NCBI RefSeq assembly: GCF_024172165.1
Contig: NZ_JAMZEB010000002.1
Location: 12,297,501-12,361,500, forward strand
Direction of reading: 5' to 3'
Origin: Nonomuraea thailandensis
GTDB taxonomy: Bacteria > Actinomycetota > Actinomycetes > Streptosporangiales > Streptosporangiaceae
Length of the DNA: 64,000 nt
The position numbers were made by a program, and so were the translations under genes. Shown here piece after piece: positions 25,295-34,525 of the stretch. Every line of letters begins with the position of its first letter. Position 1 is the stretch's first letter. Below the pieces are notes generated by a model. That model was not told where the DNA came from, ran no database searches, and saw nothing but the letters and a program-made list of their open reading frames with translations.

Positions 25295-27427
25295 ATGTCC
25301 TTCGCCGAGCACATCGCACCAATTCTTCGCACGACCTTGGAGGTCCTTCACGAGGCTGGTCGCCCGCTCCAGCCCGATGAAGTGCGGCAAGCAGTTACCG
25401 AAAGGATCTCCATCGCTCCGGAGCACCAGGGTCCCAACGCGCACGGCCAGACACGCTGGTGGGCACAGCTGGGATTCCGGACGGGGGAAGCGGCGTCGCT
25501 CGGCTGGATGGTTAAACGGAACGGGTGGTCGATCACATCGGCAGGAATCCAGGCGCTGGAAGACTTTCCGGGGGTTGAGCTCTATCGGGAGTTGGGGCGT
25601 CAATACCGAGCGCGGCGACTACCTGCGCAGGGCCGCAAGTATGCCGATCCCCGTTGGAACGTGGTGTTAAAGGCCCTGGAGCACCTGAAGCCTGGTAGCT
25701 GGACGACCTATGGTGACTTGGCCGAGCTGGTGGGTATGTCAGCTCAGTCGGTCGGCGGATTCATGGCCGAGGCCCCCGAGGGGTACAACGCTCATCGAGT
25801 TCTCCAAGCGGGAGGTCGGATCTCGCCGCAGTTTCGCTGGCTGGACCCCAAGCGGACCGAAGAACCGCGTACTGTCTTGGAGCAGGAAGGACTGACCTTC
25901 GACCAAGCCGGGCGGGCGAACCCGGCACGTCGCGTTACGGCGAATGATTTTCGAAAGGTATTCATCGAAGCAGGGGTGATCTCAGGGAGGACCAGCGGGG
26001 CATCGTCTGCGTCTCTACCCGACGACATCCCGCCGGCGTTCGAGCAGTTTCAGCAGAACCTCGGATACGCTCGGCAACTCGTACACGGGGGCCAGAACCT
26101 GGAACGGCTTCGGGTGGGAGCTTTTGACGTCGGCGATCTCTACCGAGCCGCCTGGACTCAGTCCGTAGCGGCGTTGGACCACTGGATCACGCGGGAGATC
26201 ATAGATCGGGCGGTGGCTCTCGCGTTGCAGCCGGGCGTGGCTCGTCCTCCGAAGTTCAGCAAGCTATCCATCCCCGTCGAACTGTTTGAGAAGGTTCATC
26301 ATCACGATGAGCCTCTCGACGAGGCCTTCCGCGCCCACCTTGAGCAGACCTTCGCGTTCATGACCTTTCAGAACCCGGACAAGATCAAGGAAGGGTTCGC
26401 CCATGTCAGCACCGTCAACCTCTGGGTGAAGGTCGCAGAGATCCTCACTGCTCAGGACGCAGCGGCGCCGATCACTTCTGACGGCGTGCGGAGCAAACTG
26501 CGGGAGATCGCATGGCGCCGGAACAACATTGCGCACACGGCCGACCACGACCCGAACCAGCCCGGGCAGAAGGCAGCCATCAGCGCGCGGGAGGCGGAAG
26601 AGACCATCTCCTGGCTTGAATCGATCGCGATCGCCATCCAGCTGGCGCTCGGCGACCCGCTGCCCGCCACAGACTACGATGCCGCGCCGCCTGAAGCGGG
26701 CAGCATCGGTGCCGTCCCGGCGATGACGAACGAACGAAGTGCGGCTGTATCGCGAGGGAAGAGCAAGTGGGATGAGGGCAGCCTTCTCCGTGCGCTTGAG
26801 CAATACTGCCCTGAGGACGTGGCCAACACCCTGCTGGCGGTTTACCGGCACGCGGAAAGCCATCCGTCTTTCCGTGGGTACTACTTCGGTGAAGCCGAAT
26901 ATCCCTCCGCCACGGCGTGGTTCAGTCTCGGCTCCGATGAGGCGGCGGTCTGGAGTATCTACACAGGCGTACGCAAATCGGTCCTTTCTATCAACTTTGA
27001 ATGGATGCGTAACCGTGGAGTATCTCAAGGTCGACTAGAGCGACTCGTCAACGCTCTGAGTGGCTTTCCGGGGTGGGCGCAGGTCCGTGGTCAGCTGCTG
27101 GCTGCGGACTACGCAAAGCGCCCATCCCTCGCTGCGGACGCGCTCGCACAACCTGATGCCTCAGAGGTTGTGATTGCCGCGCTCAACGATCTCTTGGCGG
27201 TGAAGGCACGCATCGTCCAAATTCTCGACCCCCAGCCTTCGACGTGGTACAAGAACCCCAAGAGTACGGGCGCGCGGGGTGGTTGCAGCCAGCATGGAAC
27301 TCCCCCCTGTCACGCTGATATCGTCGCAAGCGTCGTTCTTGCTGATGCTGGTAGCGGCCATATCCAATGGGCAGTCTGTCAACGCGGACTCCAAGAGCTT
27401 GAAGCTAAGCTTTCAGCCTCCCACTGA
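25295..27427 (+). CDS. Mrr_N-like, alkyltransferase-like and HEPN domain fusion, candidate defence effector
   Basis: A 710-residue multidomain protein. Residues 1-100 resemble the winged-helix N-terminus of Mrr-type restriction proteins. Residues 118-180 look like the DNA-binding domain of O6-alkylguanine transferases: WTTYGDLAELVG, then YNAHRVLQAGGRIS, where the active PCHRV cysteine is Ala at residue 166, as in cysteine-free alkyltransferase-like proteins that only read lesions. Residues 245-440 form a helical HEPN-type region with the RX4H RNase motif RNNIAH (R409, H414). The C-terminal 200 residues are a domain I cannot name. ATG 25295 has AAGGAG 5 bp upstream. I infer a nucleic-acid sensor that fires a ribonuclease; the gene stands alone. 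Confidence 0.65.
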   Translation: MSFAEHIAPILRTTLEVLHEAGRPLQPDEVRQAVTERISIAPEHQGPNAHGQTRWWAQLGFRTGEAASLGWMVKRNGWSITSAGIQALEDFPGVELYRELGRQYRARRLPAQGRKYADPRWNVVLKALEHLKPGSWTTYGDLAELVGMSAQSVGGFMAEAPEGYNAHRVLQAGGRISPQFRWLDPKRTEEPRTVLEQEGLTFDQAGRANPARRVTANDFRKVFIEAGVISGRTSGASSASLPDDIPPAFEQFQQNLGYARQLVHGGQNLERLRVGAFDVGDLYRAAWTQSVAALDHWITREIIDRAVALALQPGVARPPKFSKLSIPVELFEKVHHHDEPLDEAFRAHLEQTFAFMTFQNPDKIKEGFAHVSTVNLWVKVAEILTAQDAAAPITSDGVRSKLREIAWRRNNIAHTADHDPNQPGQKAAISAREAEETISWLESIAIAIQLALGDPLPATDYDAAPPEAGSIGAVPAMTNERSAAVSRGKSKWDEGSLLRALEQYCPEDVANTLLAVYRHAESHPSFRGYYFGEAEYPSATAWFSLGSDEAAVWSIYTGVRKSVLSINFEWMRNRGVSQGRLERLVNALSGFPGWAQVRGQLLAADYAKRPSLAADALAQPDASEVVIAALNDLLAVKARIVQILDPQPSTWYKNPKSTGARGGCSQHGTPPCHADIVASVVLADAGSGHIQWAVCQRGLQELEAKLSASH

Positions 27428-27576
27428 GGGCGCTATCTGACCCGTGATGGTGAGGACTGTACGGTTTTTGAATCTGCTCCACTTTCGGTGGTGGCGGACC
27501 ATTTGGCATGCACCTGAACCTTGAGATCAGACAGGACTAAACGCTCACTAATAACCGTCGTACCGTTCTCCCGAAC

Positions 27577-28165
27577 TACTCACGAGCCATGATTGGCACT
27601 GAGGCTTTCACGCCGACGGTTGCAGCGGCCCAAGCGAGGCCGCGGTGAATACCCTCCTGGAGAGGGCTTCCGTTGCCGACTTCCCACAGGAGCCCGGCGG
27701 CGAAGGCGTCACTTGCGCCAGCGACGTCTACAGCTTCTACGGGATGCGCTGGGTAGTGGTCGCTTTCTCCCGAGTGGATAGACGGTTACGCCGTTGGCGC
27801 CATCAGTGACGACGGCTGTGGCTTCTGGCGGTGGGATGGCTGCGAAGTCGTTGCGTGAGCCGATCAGGTACCGCGTGGCAGATGTGGCCTCTGGGGGGAC
27901 ACCGGCGACCTGGGCGTCTTGAGCTGCGAGTGCTTGTACGGCTGGTGTGAAGATGTTTCGCCAGGCTGCGAGGTAGACGATGTCGCGTGGAGATACGGCG
28001 GTGACGGGAATGGTGAGGCAGTGCAGTAGGTCGGGGTGGCTGCCGATGATCGTGCGTGCGCCGGTCGGTTCGATGAGCAGGACCACGGAGGAGGTCTGGG
28101 CCGGGCAGCACCTGTACGCGTTCGACGTCGACAGTGACCCGGGGTCGGCAGGAAAACCCTAGTTC
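27577..28165 (-). pseudogene. PfkB-family carbohydrate kinase, multiply frameshifted
   Basis: Minus-strand reading gives VDVERVQVLPGPD, then after a frame change SSVVLLIEPTGARTIIGSHP, AAWRNIFTPAVQALAAQDA and AVVTDGANGVTVYPLG. After a second frame change near 27765 it continues DHYPAHPVEAVDVAGASDAF and GLLWEVGNGSPLQEG, ending at TAG 27577-27579. The catalytic GAGD box has become GASD. These are the successive blocks of a ribokinase/PfkB fold, but no single frame spans them and the N-terminal third is missing. It is a decayed sugar or nucleoside kinase with no remaining function. Confidence 0.7.
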
Positions 28166-28318
28166 ACAGAATGGCATCCCTCCGAGGGGGACACGACCAA
28201 TCCTGTCTGAGGCGGCAGCTGGACATGCGCGTCAGAGTATGCCGAACCGGTCGATCGATGCTGGTATGGCCGTTCTTGCCCCTACCCTGAGGGCGCTGCC
28301 AACAGGCGGGAGGCGATC

Positions 28319-30373
28319 GTGGGGATGACGCCGCCGGGTACCGGCCCGATGTCCCTTGACTACAGTGGGCTCGATCCCGAGCTCATGGACAGATTTATCA
28401 CCACGTTCAAGAGCGGTGGGGACCGTGTCGGTGAGGAGGCCGGGGAGCTGCGCAGGCTGCTGGAGCAGGCGAGGCTGACCACGGCGGATCTGCAGCCGCT
28501 CGCAGCCACCCTGTTGTGGCTGGAGGTGAAGTTGCCGGAGTTGCGCCGCCGTGCCCAGGCCGCCAGGGCGGCGAACGCTTTGACTCCTTGGCGGACCGGT
28601 CTGCTGCCGTTCGACGAGAGCCGGCTCCTGTCGCAGAGCGAGGCCAGGAAGAAGGGGGCGGAGCTGGCCGAGCGGTTCAGGGACGCGAAGTCGGGTTCCG
28701 GATCGTTCATGGAGCGGCCCCACGATGACGCGCTTCGCACGCTCATGACCGAGTTGGACGCTCATCGCGACGACCCGGATTTTACCGCGGCGTTCTTCGC
28801 CGGGCTGGGCGTCGAGGGCACGCTCGGCATTGTCGGCAAGCTGCGGGCAGGCATGCGCGACCCGGAGAAGGCCATCGATGTGGTGAGCCGTGCCTTCGGC
28901 ACCGCAGTGCGGGGCGCGGACGTGGTCTCCCGAGGGTACGGTGAGCGGTCCGGCGTGTTCACAGGTACGGATGTGCCTGGTTTCGCCAAGCTCAAGAACG
29001 AGTTCGCGCGCGGGCCCAGCAAGCCCGGCGATCGCTCACTGGGCTGGCTGCTCCGGGCGGGGGACTTTCCTCCTGAGTGGCTGGCCAAGGTGGTGAAGGC
29101 GCACGCGCTGACTCCGGACAGCCGGCTCCAGGGCAAGGAGATGGCGGGATACCTGGACGCGCTGGGCAACAATCCCGCCGCCGCCCGCCTGGCCCTGGCC
29201 GCCGTGCGGAAGGACGGCGTGCCGCTGTCGACGCTGCTGCGAGACCTCGCCTGGAGGACCCGCAGAGAAGTGTCCTCTGGCCCCGAGGCGGCGAACGCCT
29301 TCGGACGAATGCTCGCGACAGCGGCGGGAGCCTACGACGAGAAGGATGGAGAGCACTCTCCCGAATCGGCGAGATTCGCCTTCGATCTCATGCGGGCGCT
29401 GCCCGAGCTCGCCAACACCACCCCGGCCGAGCAGCGGCAGGGGATCAGGCCCGTGGACCTCGACGATGCCACCAGGAAGCACCTGGCCGAGATCGCCGGC
29501 GCGTATGCCACGGAGGTCACCGAGGGTGCGAACCTGGGCGACACGAACCGTACGCAGGGCAGTGCCTTCGGGCCGGTGGAGACGGTCGTGCCGGGACTGA
29601 AGCCAGCCTTCCGGCTGTCGCCGGAGGAGACGTACGCGTTCCTCAGGCTGTTCGCAACCTCTCCGGCCACTATCGCGCCGTTCGAAGAGGGCATGGGCAA
29701 ATTGACCGATCGGCTCATGACCGCAGCGGCTCGGGCTGACGGTGACCGAGGCATCGACCACCTGGAACGGGTGATGAAGGCGCTCGGTTACACGGCAGGC
29801 ATGCAGTTCGCCGCCGAACGAGCGGTGCAAGGCCGGCTCGACGAACGGGACAAGGAGTTCCGTGAACAGCAGGCCGCCAAGCTCGGGCTCTTCATCAACG
29901 TGGCGGGGGCGCCCGTGGCCTTGCAGGGACAGCCGCTGTGGATCGCAGTGAGCACGATTGCGGGAGCCATGCTCAACGACCTGACCGAGGTCGACAAGAC
30001 GCGGCTGGACGCTCTTGACGATAAGTCCAGGCTGGCTGCGTTGGCGAGAGGAAGGTGGTTGGTGGACACGTTGATGGCGGAAGGGTTCAGACCGCAGGTA
30101 TCGGCGGCGGACGAACGGTTCAACGTACCGCCGATCGTTGACGAGAACGGACAGCTGTTGCCCTTCGAAAAGATCGCTCAGAGCAAGGAAGCGCTCCGGA
30201 ACCTGAACAACTGGCTGATCGCCAATGGATCCGGCTTGACTGACAAGAGCCGCATCGGCGAGGCGACGAAGCAGTTGGACGTGCTGTTCCGCGGAGCCAA
30301 GGACACGGCGGAGGACGAGTGGAAGCGATTCGATGAACTCAGCCAGGCAGAAGGCAGTCCGTCTCGCCGCTGA
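28319..30373 (+). CDS. Large helical actinobacterial protein, possible DUF6571/type VII-associated
   Basis: A 684-residue, mostly helical, charged protein without signal peptide or clear membrane helix at the N-terminus. It opens with LDYSGLDPELMDRFITTFKS and a coiled segment, typical of actinomycete proteins encoded next to WXG100-like partners. I recall the family as DUF6571, but this is from memory. A Gly/Ala-rich segment near residues 505-545 (LGLFINVAGAPVALQG) could be amphipathic. GTG 28319 has GGGAGG at 28308-28313; ATG 28325 is in the same frame. Its 3' end overlaps by 35 bp, tail to tail, with a lipoprotein gene, and a WXG-like gene follows. A role as a secreted or secretion-associated protein is inferred. 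Confidence 0.6.
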   Translation: MGMTPPGTGPMSLDYSGLDPELMDRFITTFKSGGDRVGEEAGELRRLLEQARLTTADLQPLAATLLWLEVKLPELRRRAQAARAANALTPWRTGLLPFDESRLLSQSEARKKGAELAERFRDAKSGSGSFMERPHDDALRTLMTELDAHRDDPDFTAAFFAGLGVEGTLGIVGKLRAGMRDPEKAIDVVSRAFGTAVRGADVVSRGYGERSGVFTGTDVPGFAKLKNEFARGPSKPGDRSLGWLLRAGDFPPEWLAKVVKAHALTPDSRLQGKEMAGYLDALGNNPAAARLALAAVRKDGVPLSTLLRDLAWRTRREVSSGPEAANAFGRMLATAAGAYDEKDGEHSPESARFAFDLMRALPELANTTPAEQRQGIRPVDLDDATRKHLAEIAGAYATEVTEGANLGDTNRTQGSAFGPVETVVPGLKPAFRLSPEETYAFLRLFATSPATIAPFEEGMGKLTDRLMTAAARADGDRGIDHLERVMKALGYTAGMQFAAERAVQGRLDERDKEFREQQAAKLGLFINVAGAPVALQGQPLWIAVSTIAGAMLNDLTEVDKTRLDALDDKSRLAALARGRWLVDTLMAEGFRPQVSAADERFNVPPIVDENGQLLPFEKIAQSKEALRNLNNWLIANGSGLTDKSRIGEATKQLDVLFRGAKDTAEDEWKRFDELSQAEGSPSRR

Positions 30374-30794
30374 TGACCATGACGTGCTTGGCCGGTGACG
30401 ACAGCACGATATGCGTCCTGAACTCCTTGCTGACAAGATCCTGCATCGTGCGCTGTCCGGGCGCATTCAGTTCGTATTCGGCGACGAGATCGAGGGCGCC
30501 GGCCATGACCAGGAGCATCGAGTTCGGGTCCCCTGAACCGATGTCATTCCTTGCTGTGGCCGCGTACGTGCGTTTGACCTTGCCCTCGCTGCACGGGACA
30601 TCCTTGCCGCCCGGATCTGTGATTTGGACGTCCTTGGCTTGGGCGCCCTCAAAGGTGCGGGTGATGTGCTCCTTGAGGGTCGCGCCCGCTTCGGCAGCCG
30701 TCGGCGCTTCGGGATTATCGGTCCCTCCACACCCGGCCAGCACGAAAAGTGCGATTAGGGGTGCCGAAATCATGCGCCATGCCGGATTCGTCAT
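30339..30794 (-). CDS. Secreted lipoprotein, unknown function
   Basis: A 151-residue protein with an N-terminal hydrophobic segment and lipobox VLAGC at about residues 18-22, so it should be lipidated and anchored outside the membrane. The mature part has a conserved cysteine pair (VPCSEGK and ETDCLLPG) that could form a disulphide. It lies between two plus-strand genes that look type VII-associated and overlaps the first tail to tail. No enzymatic motif is visible. The three genes often travel together in actinomycetes, which suggests a shared surface role; that is inference. Confidence 0.72.
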   Translation of the reverse strand: MTNPAWRMISAPLIALFVLAGCGGTDNPEAPTAAEAGATLKEHITRTFEGAQAKDVQITDPGGKDVPCSEGKVKRTYAATARNDIGSGDPNSMLLVMAGALDLVAEYELNAPGQRTMQDLVSKEFRTHIVLSSPAKHVMVISGETDCLLPG

Positions 30795-30888
30795 TGATTT
30801 TCCTTCGAAGGCAGGCCAGCTTCCGGACCAGTCTCATAATGTTCGATAGGTCACTGCAAGCCATTCAACGTTTTCCTCTAGGAAGCCG

Positions 30889-31167
30889 ATGGCTCCGGTA
30901 CCCAATCCGCGTCGTGCGGAATTACAGCAGCTCATCGCTCAGGCCAGGGCGCATGTGGACCGGCTGGAGACGGCGCTCGATCCCGCCTGTAACCAGTTCG
31001 CGGGCCAGGCCATCTGGGTCGGTCGCACCGCTCAAGGGTTCGCCAGGGAGTTGGCCGGGCATCGCACTCGGGTGCGAGCGGTGGCACGGGCGGTTCTCGC
31101 AACTCTGGAAGAGGAGATGCGCCGCACGCCGTCCGAGGTGTCGCCGGGCGAGGCCAAGAGCCCATAG
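30889..31167 (+). CDS. WXG100-like small helical protein
   Basis: A 92-residue, entirely helical protein. A first helix (RRAELQQLIAQARAHVDRL) and a second (GFARELAGHRTRVRAVARAV) flank the turn AIWVGRTAQGF, which carries W-x-G. This is the helix-turn-helix hairpin of the ESAT-6/WXG100 superfamily, which form dimers and act as type VII secretion substrates or partners. AGGAAG lies just upstream of ATG 30889. No EccC-type ATPase is in the window. The 120 bp downstream, to the convergent GNAT gene, hold nothing I recognise. Confidence 0.6.
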   Translation: MAPVPNPRRAELQQLIAQARAHVDRLETALDPACNQFAGQAIWVGRTAQGFARELAGHRTRVRAVARAVLATLEEEMRRTPSEVSPGEAKSP

Positions 31168-31287
31168 GCCTCTTCGGATGCGCGAGCCCTATGAGGCACC
31201 CGCAGATGCGAGCGCGGCGCGCAGCGGCAGCGGCACAGCACCTGGTGTGGCCGGCCCTGTAGGAAGAGCCGTGACGCTGCTGGATGG

Positions 31288-31845
31288 TCAAGTGGTCGGG
31301 GGATCCCACTCGGGCGCAAGGATGGAGTGGACGATGGAGTCCCGCCATCCTGACGCAAGCTTGAGATGCCCGCGGATAACGCCTTCCTCGACCATGCCGG
31401 CCTTGGCCATGACGTGGGCGGACGCTTCGTTGAGGGGACTGCGCGCTCCCCAGATGCGGTAGACGCCGAGCTGCTCGAACCCGAGCCGCAGCAGCAGCCG
31501 GACCGCCTCGGAGCCGAGGCCCTGGCACCAGCGGTCGGCACGGAGGGCGAATCCGATCTGCGCGCTGTTCTGGAGCGGGTGGCCGGCGTCGATCGCTATC
31601 CGGGCGAACGCCACCAGCTCTCCGTCCGGCTGAACACCGGCGAGGGAGTAATCCGTGCGGGGTTCGGCCTGGGCCGCCGCCGTCACGCTCGCGATGGTGC
31701 GCTCGACCTGTTCCCGGGACCTGGGTTCGAAGCTCATGTGCTCGGCGACTTGCGGATCCCCGTAGATGGCCAGAAGGGCGTCTACGTCGGCCGCGGTGAA
31801 CTCTCGGAGGGTGAGCCTTGGCGAAGTGACCGTTACCGGGTACAT
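31288..31845 (-). CDS. GNAT N-acetyltransferase, RimJ/RimL type
   Basis: A 185-residue acetyl-CoA-dependent N-acetyltransferase. The N-terminal SPRLTLREFTAADVDALL and the acetyl-CoA loop region ADRWCQGLGSEAVRLLL, with the R/Q-x-x-G-x-G/A pattern, are typical, as is the C-terminal block NEASAHVMAKAGMVEEG. The substrate could be a ribosomal protein N-terminus, an antibiotic or another amine. ATG 31845 begins 11 bp after the stop of the regulator gene when that gene's shifted tail is followed, so the two form an operon. Confidence 0.85.
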   Translation of the reverse strand: MYPVTVTSPRLTLREFTAADVDALLAIYGDPQVAEHMSFEPRSREQVERTIASVTAAAQAEPRTDYSLAGVQPDGELVAFARIAIDAGHPLQNSAQIGFALRADRWCQGLGSEAVRLLLRLGFEQLGVYRIWGARSPLNEASAHVMAKAGMVEEGVIRGHLKLASGWRDSIVHSILAPEWDPPTT

Positions 31846-31856
31846 GGACGCCGACC

Positions 31857-32212
31857 TTAATGGCCGGACGGTAGCGCACTCTGCACGGGTACTCCGGCGA
31901 ACTGCTCGATCGCCTGCTGAAGGTCGATCGCGGTGAAGCCGCCGCGGAAGTTGGGGGCCAGCAGCGCCGAGTGGATGCGTCGGGCGCTGGCCACGACGCC
32001 ACCGATGCGCTGCTCAACGGGCAGATCGAGGACATCGGTCAGGGCGTCGGCGGCGCCGTCGAGTTCGCCCAGATGAACGCGGGCGAGCGCGAGGTCCGCC
32101 CGCGCGCCGGCCTCATCGCTGAACGACTGCTCGTCGTCATCGGCGTTCTCGTAGGCGGTGATCGCCTCTGTCGCGGTGTCGGCGGCGCGGCGTTCCTGTC
32201 GGGCAGCCAGAC
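31857..32212 (-). other. Out-of-frame natural C-terminus of the XRE-like regulator
   Basis: In the frame one base away, the minus strand reads ARQERRAADTATEAITAYEN, then RADLALARVHLGELDGAADA and DLQQAIEQFAGVPVQ, ending SALPSGH at TAA 31857-31859. This is a normal TPR-like helical tail with good codon use. It continues the regulator if one base is restored in GTCTGGCTGCCC near 32205-32215. Its stop lies 11 bp before the GNAT start. Confidence 0.65.
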
Positions 32213-33343
32213 CTGGGCGTCGGCGGCGTAGTAGAGCTGCCGCGGGCGTGCAAACGTCATGATGCCGCCGAACTCGTCCAGTTCATCTCGCTGGACCCGC
32301 TCCCGCGCTTCCTCTGCCTGCGTGATCGCTTCATTGACCCGTTCGGCATGGCCGAGCACGCCCCAGACTCTCGCTGCCTGAGCGGGGAGCCAGACGGCAG
32401 ATGTACTTGCGGTACGGGCGGCGTGCTCGGCTCCCGCGTCGACGTAGCGGGCCGCTTCGTGGGGGTTGCCCGCCCAGTAGGCGATCATGGATTGCAGGAC
32501 GCGGACCCATGTGCGCAGTCCGTCGTGGCCGGCGTTCTCGGCGCATACGATCGCGGCGCGGGCCTGGGTCATGGCCGCATGCGGATTGCCCAGGTCGTGT
32601 GATGCCTTGGCCAGCATGCCCGAGATGATCCCGCTCAACAGGTACAGGTCAGCACTTTCGGTGGGTCGCTGACGGCCTTCCAAGAGCCGGAAGACCATGT
32701 CCTGTAGCTCCGCGAGGCTGCCCAGGAGGTGGACCAGCGGCTGCCGGGGGTAGAGCTGCGCGACATGGGCGACCTCGGAGCGGATCTGCTGCAGCGTTTC
32801 AGGGCCGACGTTGCTGCCTTCCGCCCCAGTGGCGAACCGCATGGCTCGGCGAGCGATCATTTCTACCTCCTCTTGCAGGCTGCCGGGTGCCGGTAGCCGT
32901 ACCTGAACGGTTGATGATGAGGGGAGCGCGATTTCGCCCAGGCGGGGCGGCGCAGCAGCGAATCCCGCGTTGCACCGGATGAGGATGTCCCGTTCCTGTG
33001 CGGCGAGCCGGTCCAGGGAGTTCGGGTCCAGAAGCGTGAGCGGTGTCGTGCGGTAGACGCTCGCCAGGGTGATGATGTGCGTGGCCAGCGGTGCTCTGGA
33101 GCCGAAGGCGGGGAACATCTCCAGCCTGGACAGCAGCGGCTGGTCCATGACCGCCGAGGGCGACTGCTCCCGGTAATGGTCCACGACCTCGGGTTGAGAC
33201 ATGCCGAGCGCCGACCTGTAGGCGGCCAACGGCGTCAAGCCGAACTGAATGCGGATCTCCACCGCGATGTCGTCGATCGTGCGGTTCTGGTTGAGCATCT
33301 GCTTACGAAGGCGATTGACCCTGCGCCTGATGTCGTTGACCAT
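32039..33343 (-). CDS. XRE-like transcriptional regulator, frameshifted near its C-terminus
   Basis: The open frame encodes 434 residues. Residues 1-60 contain an unusual helix-turn-helix region (TIDDIAVEIRIQFGLTPLAAYR, RSALGMSQPEVVDHYREQ) of the type seen in actinomycete regulators with a C-terminal TPR-like helical array. Residues 150-390 are such helical repeats. The last 57 residues are low-complexity Arg/Pro/Thr text, because the frame changes at about 32205-32215; the true tail lies in another frame down to 31857. It probably controls its own operon with the GNAT gene and perhaps the divergent methyltransferase gene. Whether the shift is real or a read error cannot be told here. Confidence 0.68.
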   Translation of the reverse strand: MVNDIRRRVNRLRKQMLNQNRTIDDIAVEIRIQFGLTPLAAYRSALGMSQPEVVDHYREQSPSAVMDQPLLSRLEMFPAFGSRAPLATHIITLASVYRTTPLTLLDPNSLDRLAAQERDILIRCNAGFAAAPPRLGEIALPSSSTVQVRLPAPGSLQEEVEMIARRAMRFATGAEGSNVGPETLQQIRSEVAHVAQLYPRQPLVHLLGSLAELQDMVFRLLEGRQRPTESADLYLLSGIISGMLAKASHDLGNPHAAMTQARAAIVCAENAGHDGLRTWVRVLQSMIAYWAGNPHEAARYVDAGAEHAARTASTSAVWLPAQAARVWGVLGHAERVNEAITQAEEARERVQRDELDEFGGIMTFARPRQLYYAADAQVWLPDRNAAPPTPRQRRSPPTRTPMTTSSRSAMRPARGRTSRSPAFIWANSTAPPTP

Positions 33344-33637
33344 CGCCAGGCTCCCCCTGATGCGGCTCTGCCAGAAGGGTTGCCGTTTGCCGCGCCGTTC
33401 GGCAACCGCGCATATCGGGCACGGTCGATTCCGCCGACATGGAACGGCCCCGCATGAGCGGAAACCCGCAGGTCAGCATGTGTATGGAATGCATAGAAAG
33501 TATGTCGCAGCCCTGGGTGACCGGGTGGCTACACAACGCATTTGCTGGACCACGTAAGCAAGACCAGCGAGGAATCGGCCAGCACGAGGACGTCCTTGTC
33601 TGCTTCCGCCCCCTGAAACCCGTTCCGAGGCTCCTTG
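33344..33637. other. Divergent intergenic region, regulator/methyltransferase
   Basis: This 294-bp gap separates the XRE-like regulator (minus) from the methyltransferase gene (plus) and must hold both promoters. I see imperfect TATG-containing elements around 33475-33510 (GCATGTGTATGGAATGCATAG) that could be an operator, but no clean palindrome. No small gene is apparent. Confidence 0.35.
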
Positions 33638-34525
33638 ATGACCGACGTACCCACCGTCTCCCAGCTCGTCTACGGTCCTACCGCAGCGAGCACCGTCCCA
33701 GTTGGCGACCACTCACTCGTGAGAGGTCTCGACAAGCGTGATTTGTCCGGCAGGGGCCCTGATGCCGGAGCAAGTGGCGAGGACCACTGCACATCCGGCA
33801 AAGCTGCGCTCGAGGAACTGCTCAAGATCGCACCGCTCCTGCCCGTAGCCGTCTCGGAGAACCGGCACTTCGCCCTGCGAGGTGTCACGGCCGCCGCCCT
33901 CGGCGATGTCGATCAGATCCTCAACCTCGGGGCCGGGCTCCCCACGCCGGGCGGTGTCTCCGTGAATGACGTCGTACGACACCATCAGCCGCTCGCCCGT
34001 GTCGTCCACGTGGATGGGTCCCAGGGGGTGGCCGTCCCCGACCGAGCAATGCTCGCCCGGGTGGACAATGTTCTCCTGGTCCACGCGGACGCCCGCGACC
34101 CTGCCCGCGTGCTGAACGAAGCCAGGGAGTTGCTCGACGAGAGCAAACCGGTGTGCATCGTCGCCACGGCGCTACTGCACTTGTGGAGAAACGATGAGAA
34201 CCCCGCAGGCGTCCTGCACGAGTACATGCGGGCCTTTCCCGCCGGCTATCTGGTCTTCTCCCACTGCTGCTGGGACAAGGTGGAGCCCGCGAAGCTCGCC
34301 CGGCTCCGCGCCATCTACCAGCGGTATTTCATGCCGATCTATCCGCGCACCGCGGCCGAGATCGCCGTGATGCTCGACGGGTTGGACGTTCAGGAGCCCG
34401 GTTTGGTCGAGGCATCGCAGTGGCGATCGAACGATCGGCGGATCGACGTTGGCGACGCGTATTTCCTCGCGGCGGTCGCCAAGTTCGGCCAGTACGTCGT
34501 CACGTCCGCAAGGGATGCGGCATGA
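33638..34525 (+). CDS. SAM-dependent methyltransferase, DUF574 type
   Basis: A 295-residue Rossmann-fold methyltransferase. The SAM loop is the LNLGAGLPT segment, followed by VVHVDGS and an acidic residue at the end of strand 2, and later CIVATALLHLW. This layout is the actinobacterial S-adenosyl methyltransferase family formerly called DUF574 (Methyltransf_19), whose substrates are mostly unknown. ATG 33638 has GAGG 7 bp upstream; TTG 33635 is adjacent and less likely. Its stop overlaps the next gene's ATG (ATGA at 34522-34525), so a small partner is translationally coupled. It lies divergent to an XRE-like regulator, a common pairing in these genomes. Confidence 0.82.
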   Translation: MTDVPTVSQLVYGPTAASTVPVGDHSLVRGLDKRDLSGRGPDAGASGEDHCTSGKAALEELLKIAPLLPVAVSENRHFALRGVTAAALGDVDQILNLGAGLPTPGGVSVNDVVRHHQPLARVVHVDGSQGVAVPDRAMLARVDNVLLVHADARDPARVLNEARELLDESKPVCIVATALLHLWRNDENPAGVLHEYMRAFPAGYLVFSHCCWDKVEPAKLARLRAIYQRYFMPIYPRTAAEIAVMLDGLDVQEPGLVEASQWRSNDRRIDVGDAYFLAAVAKFGQYVVTSARDAA

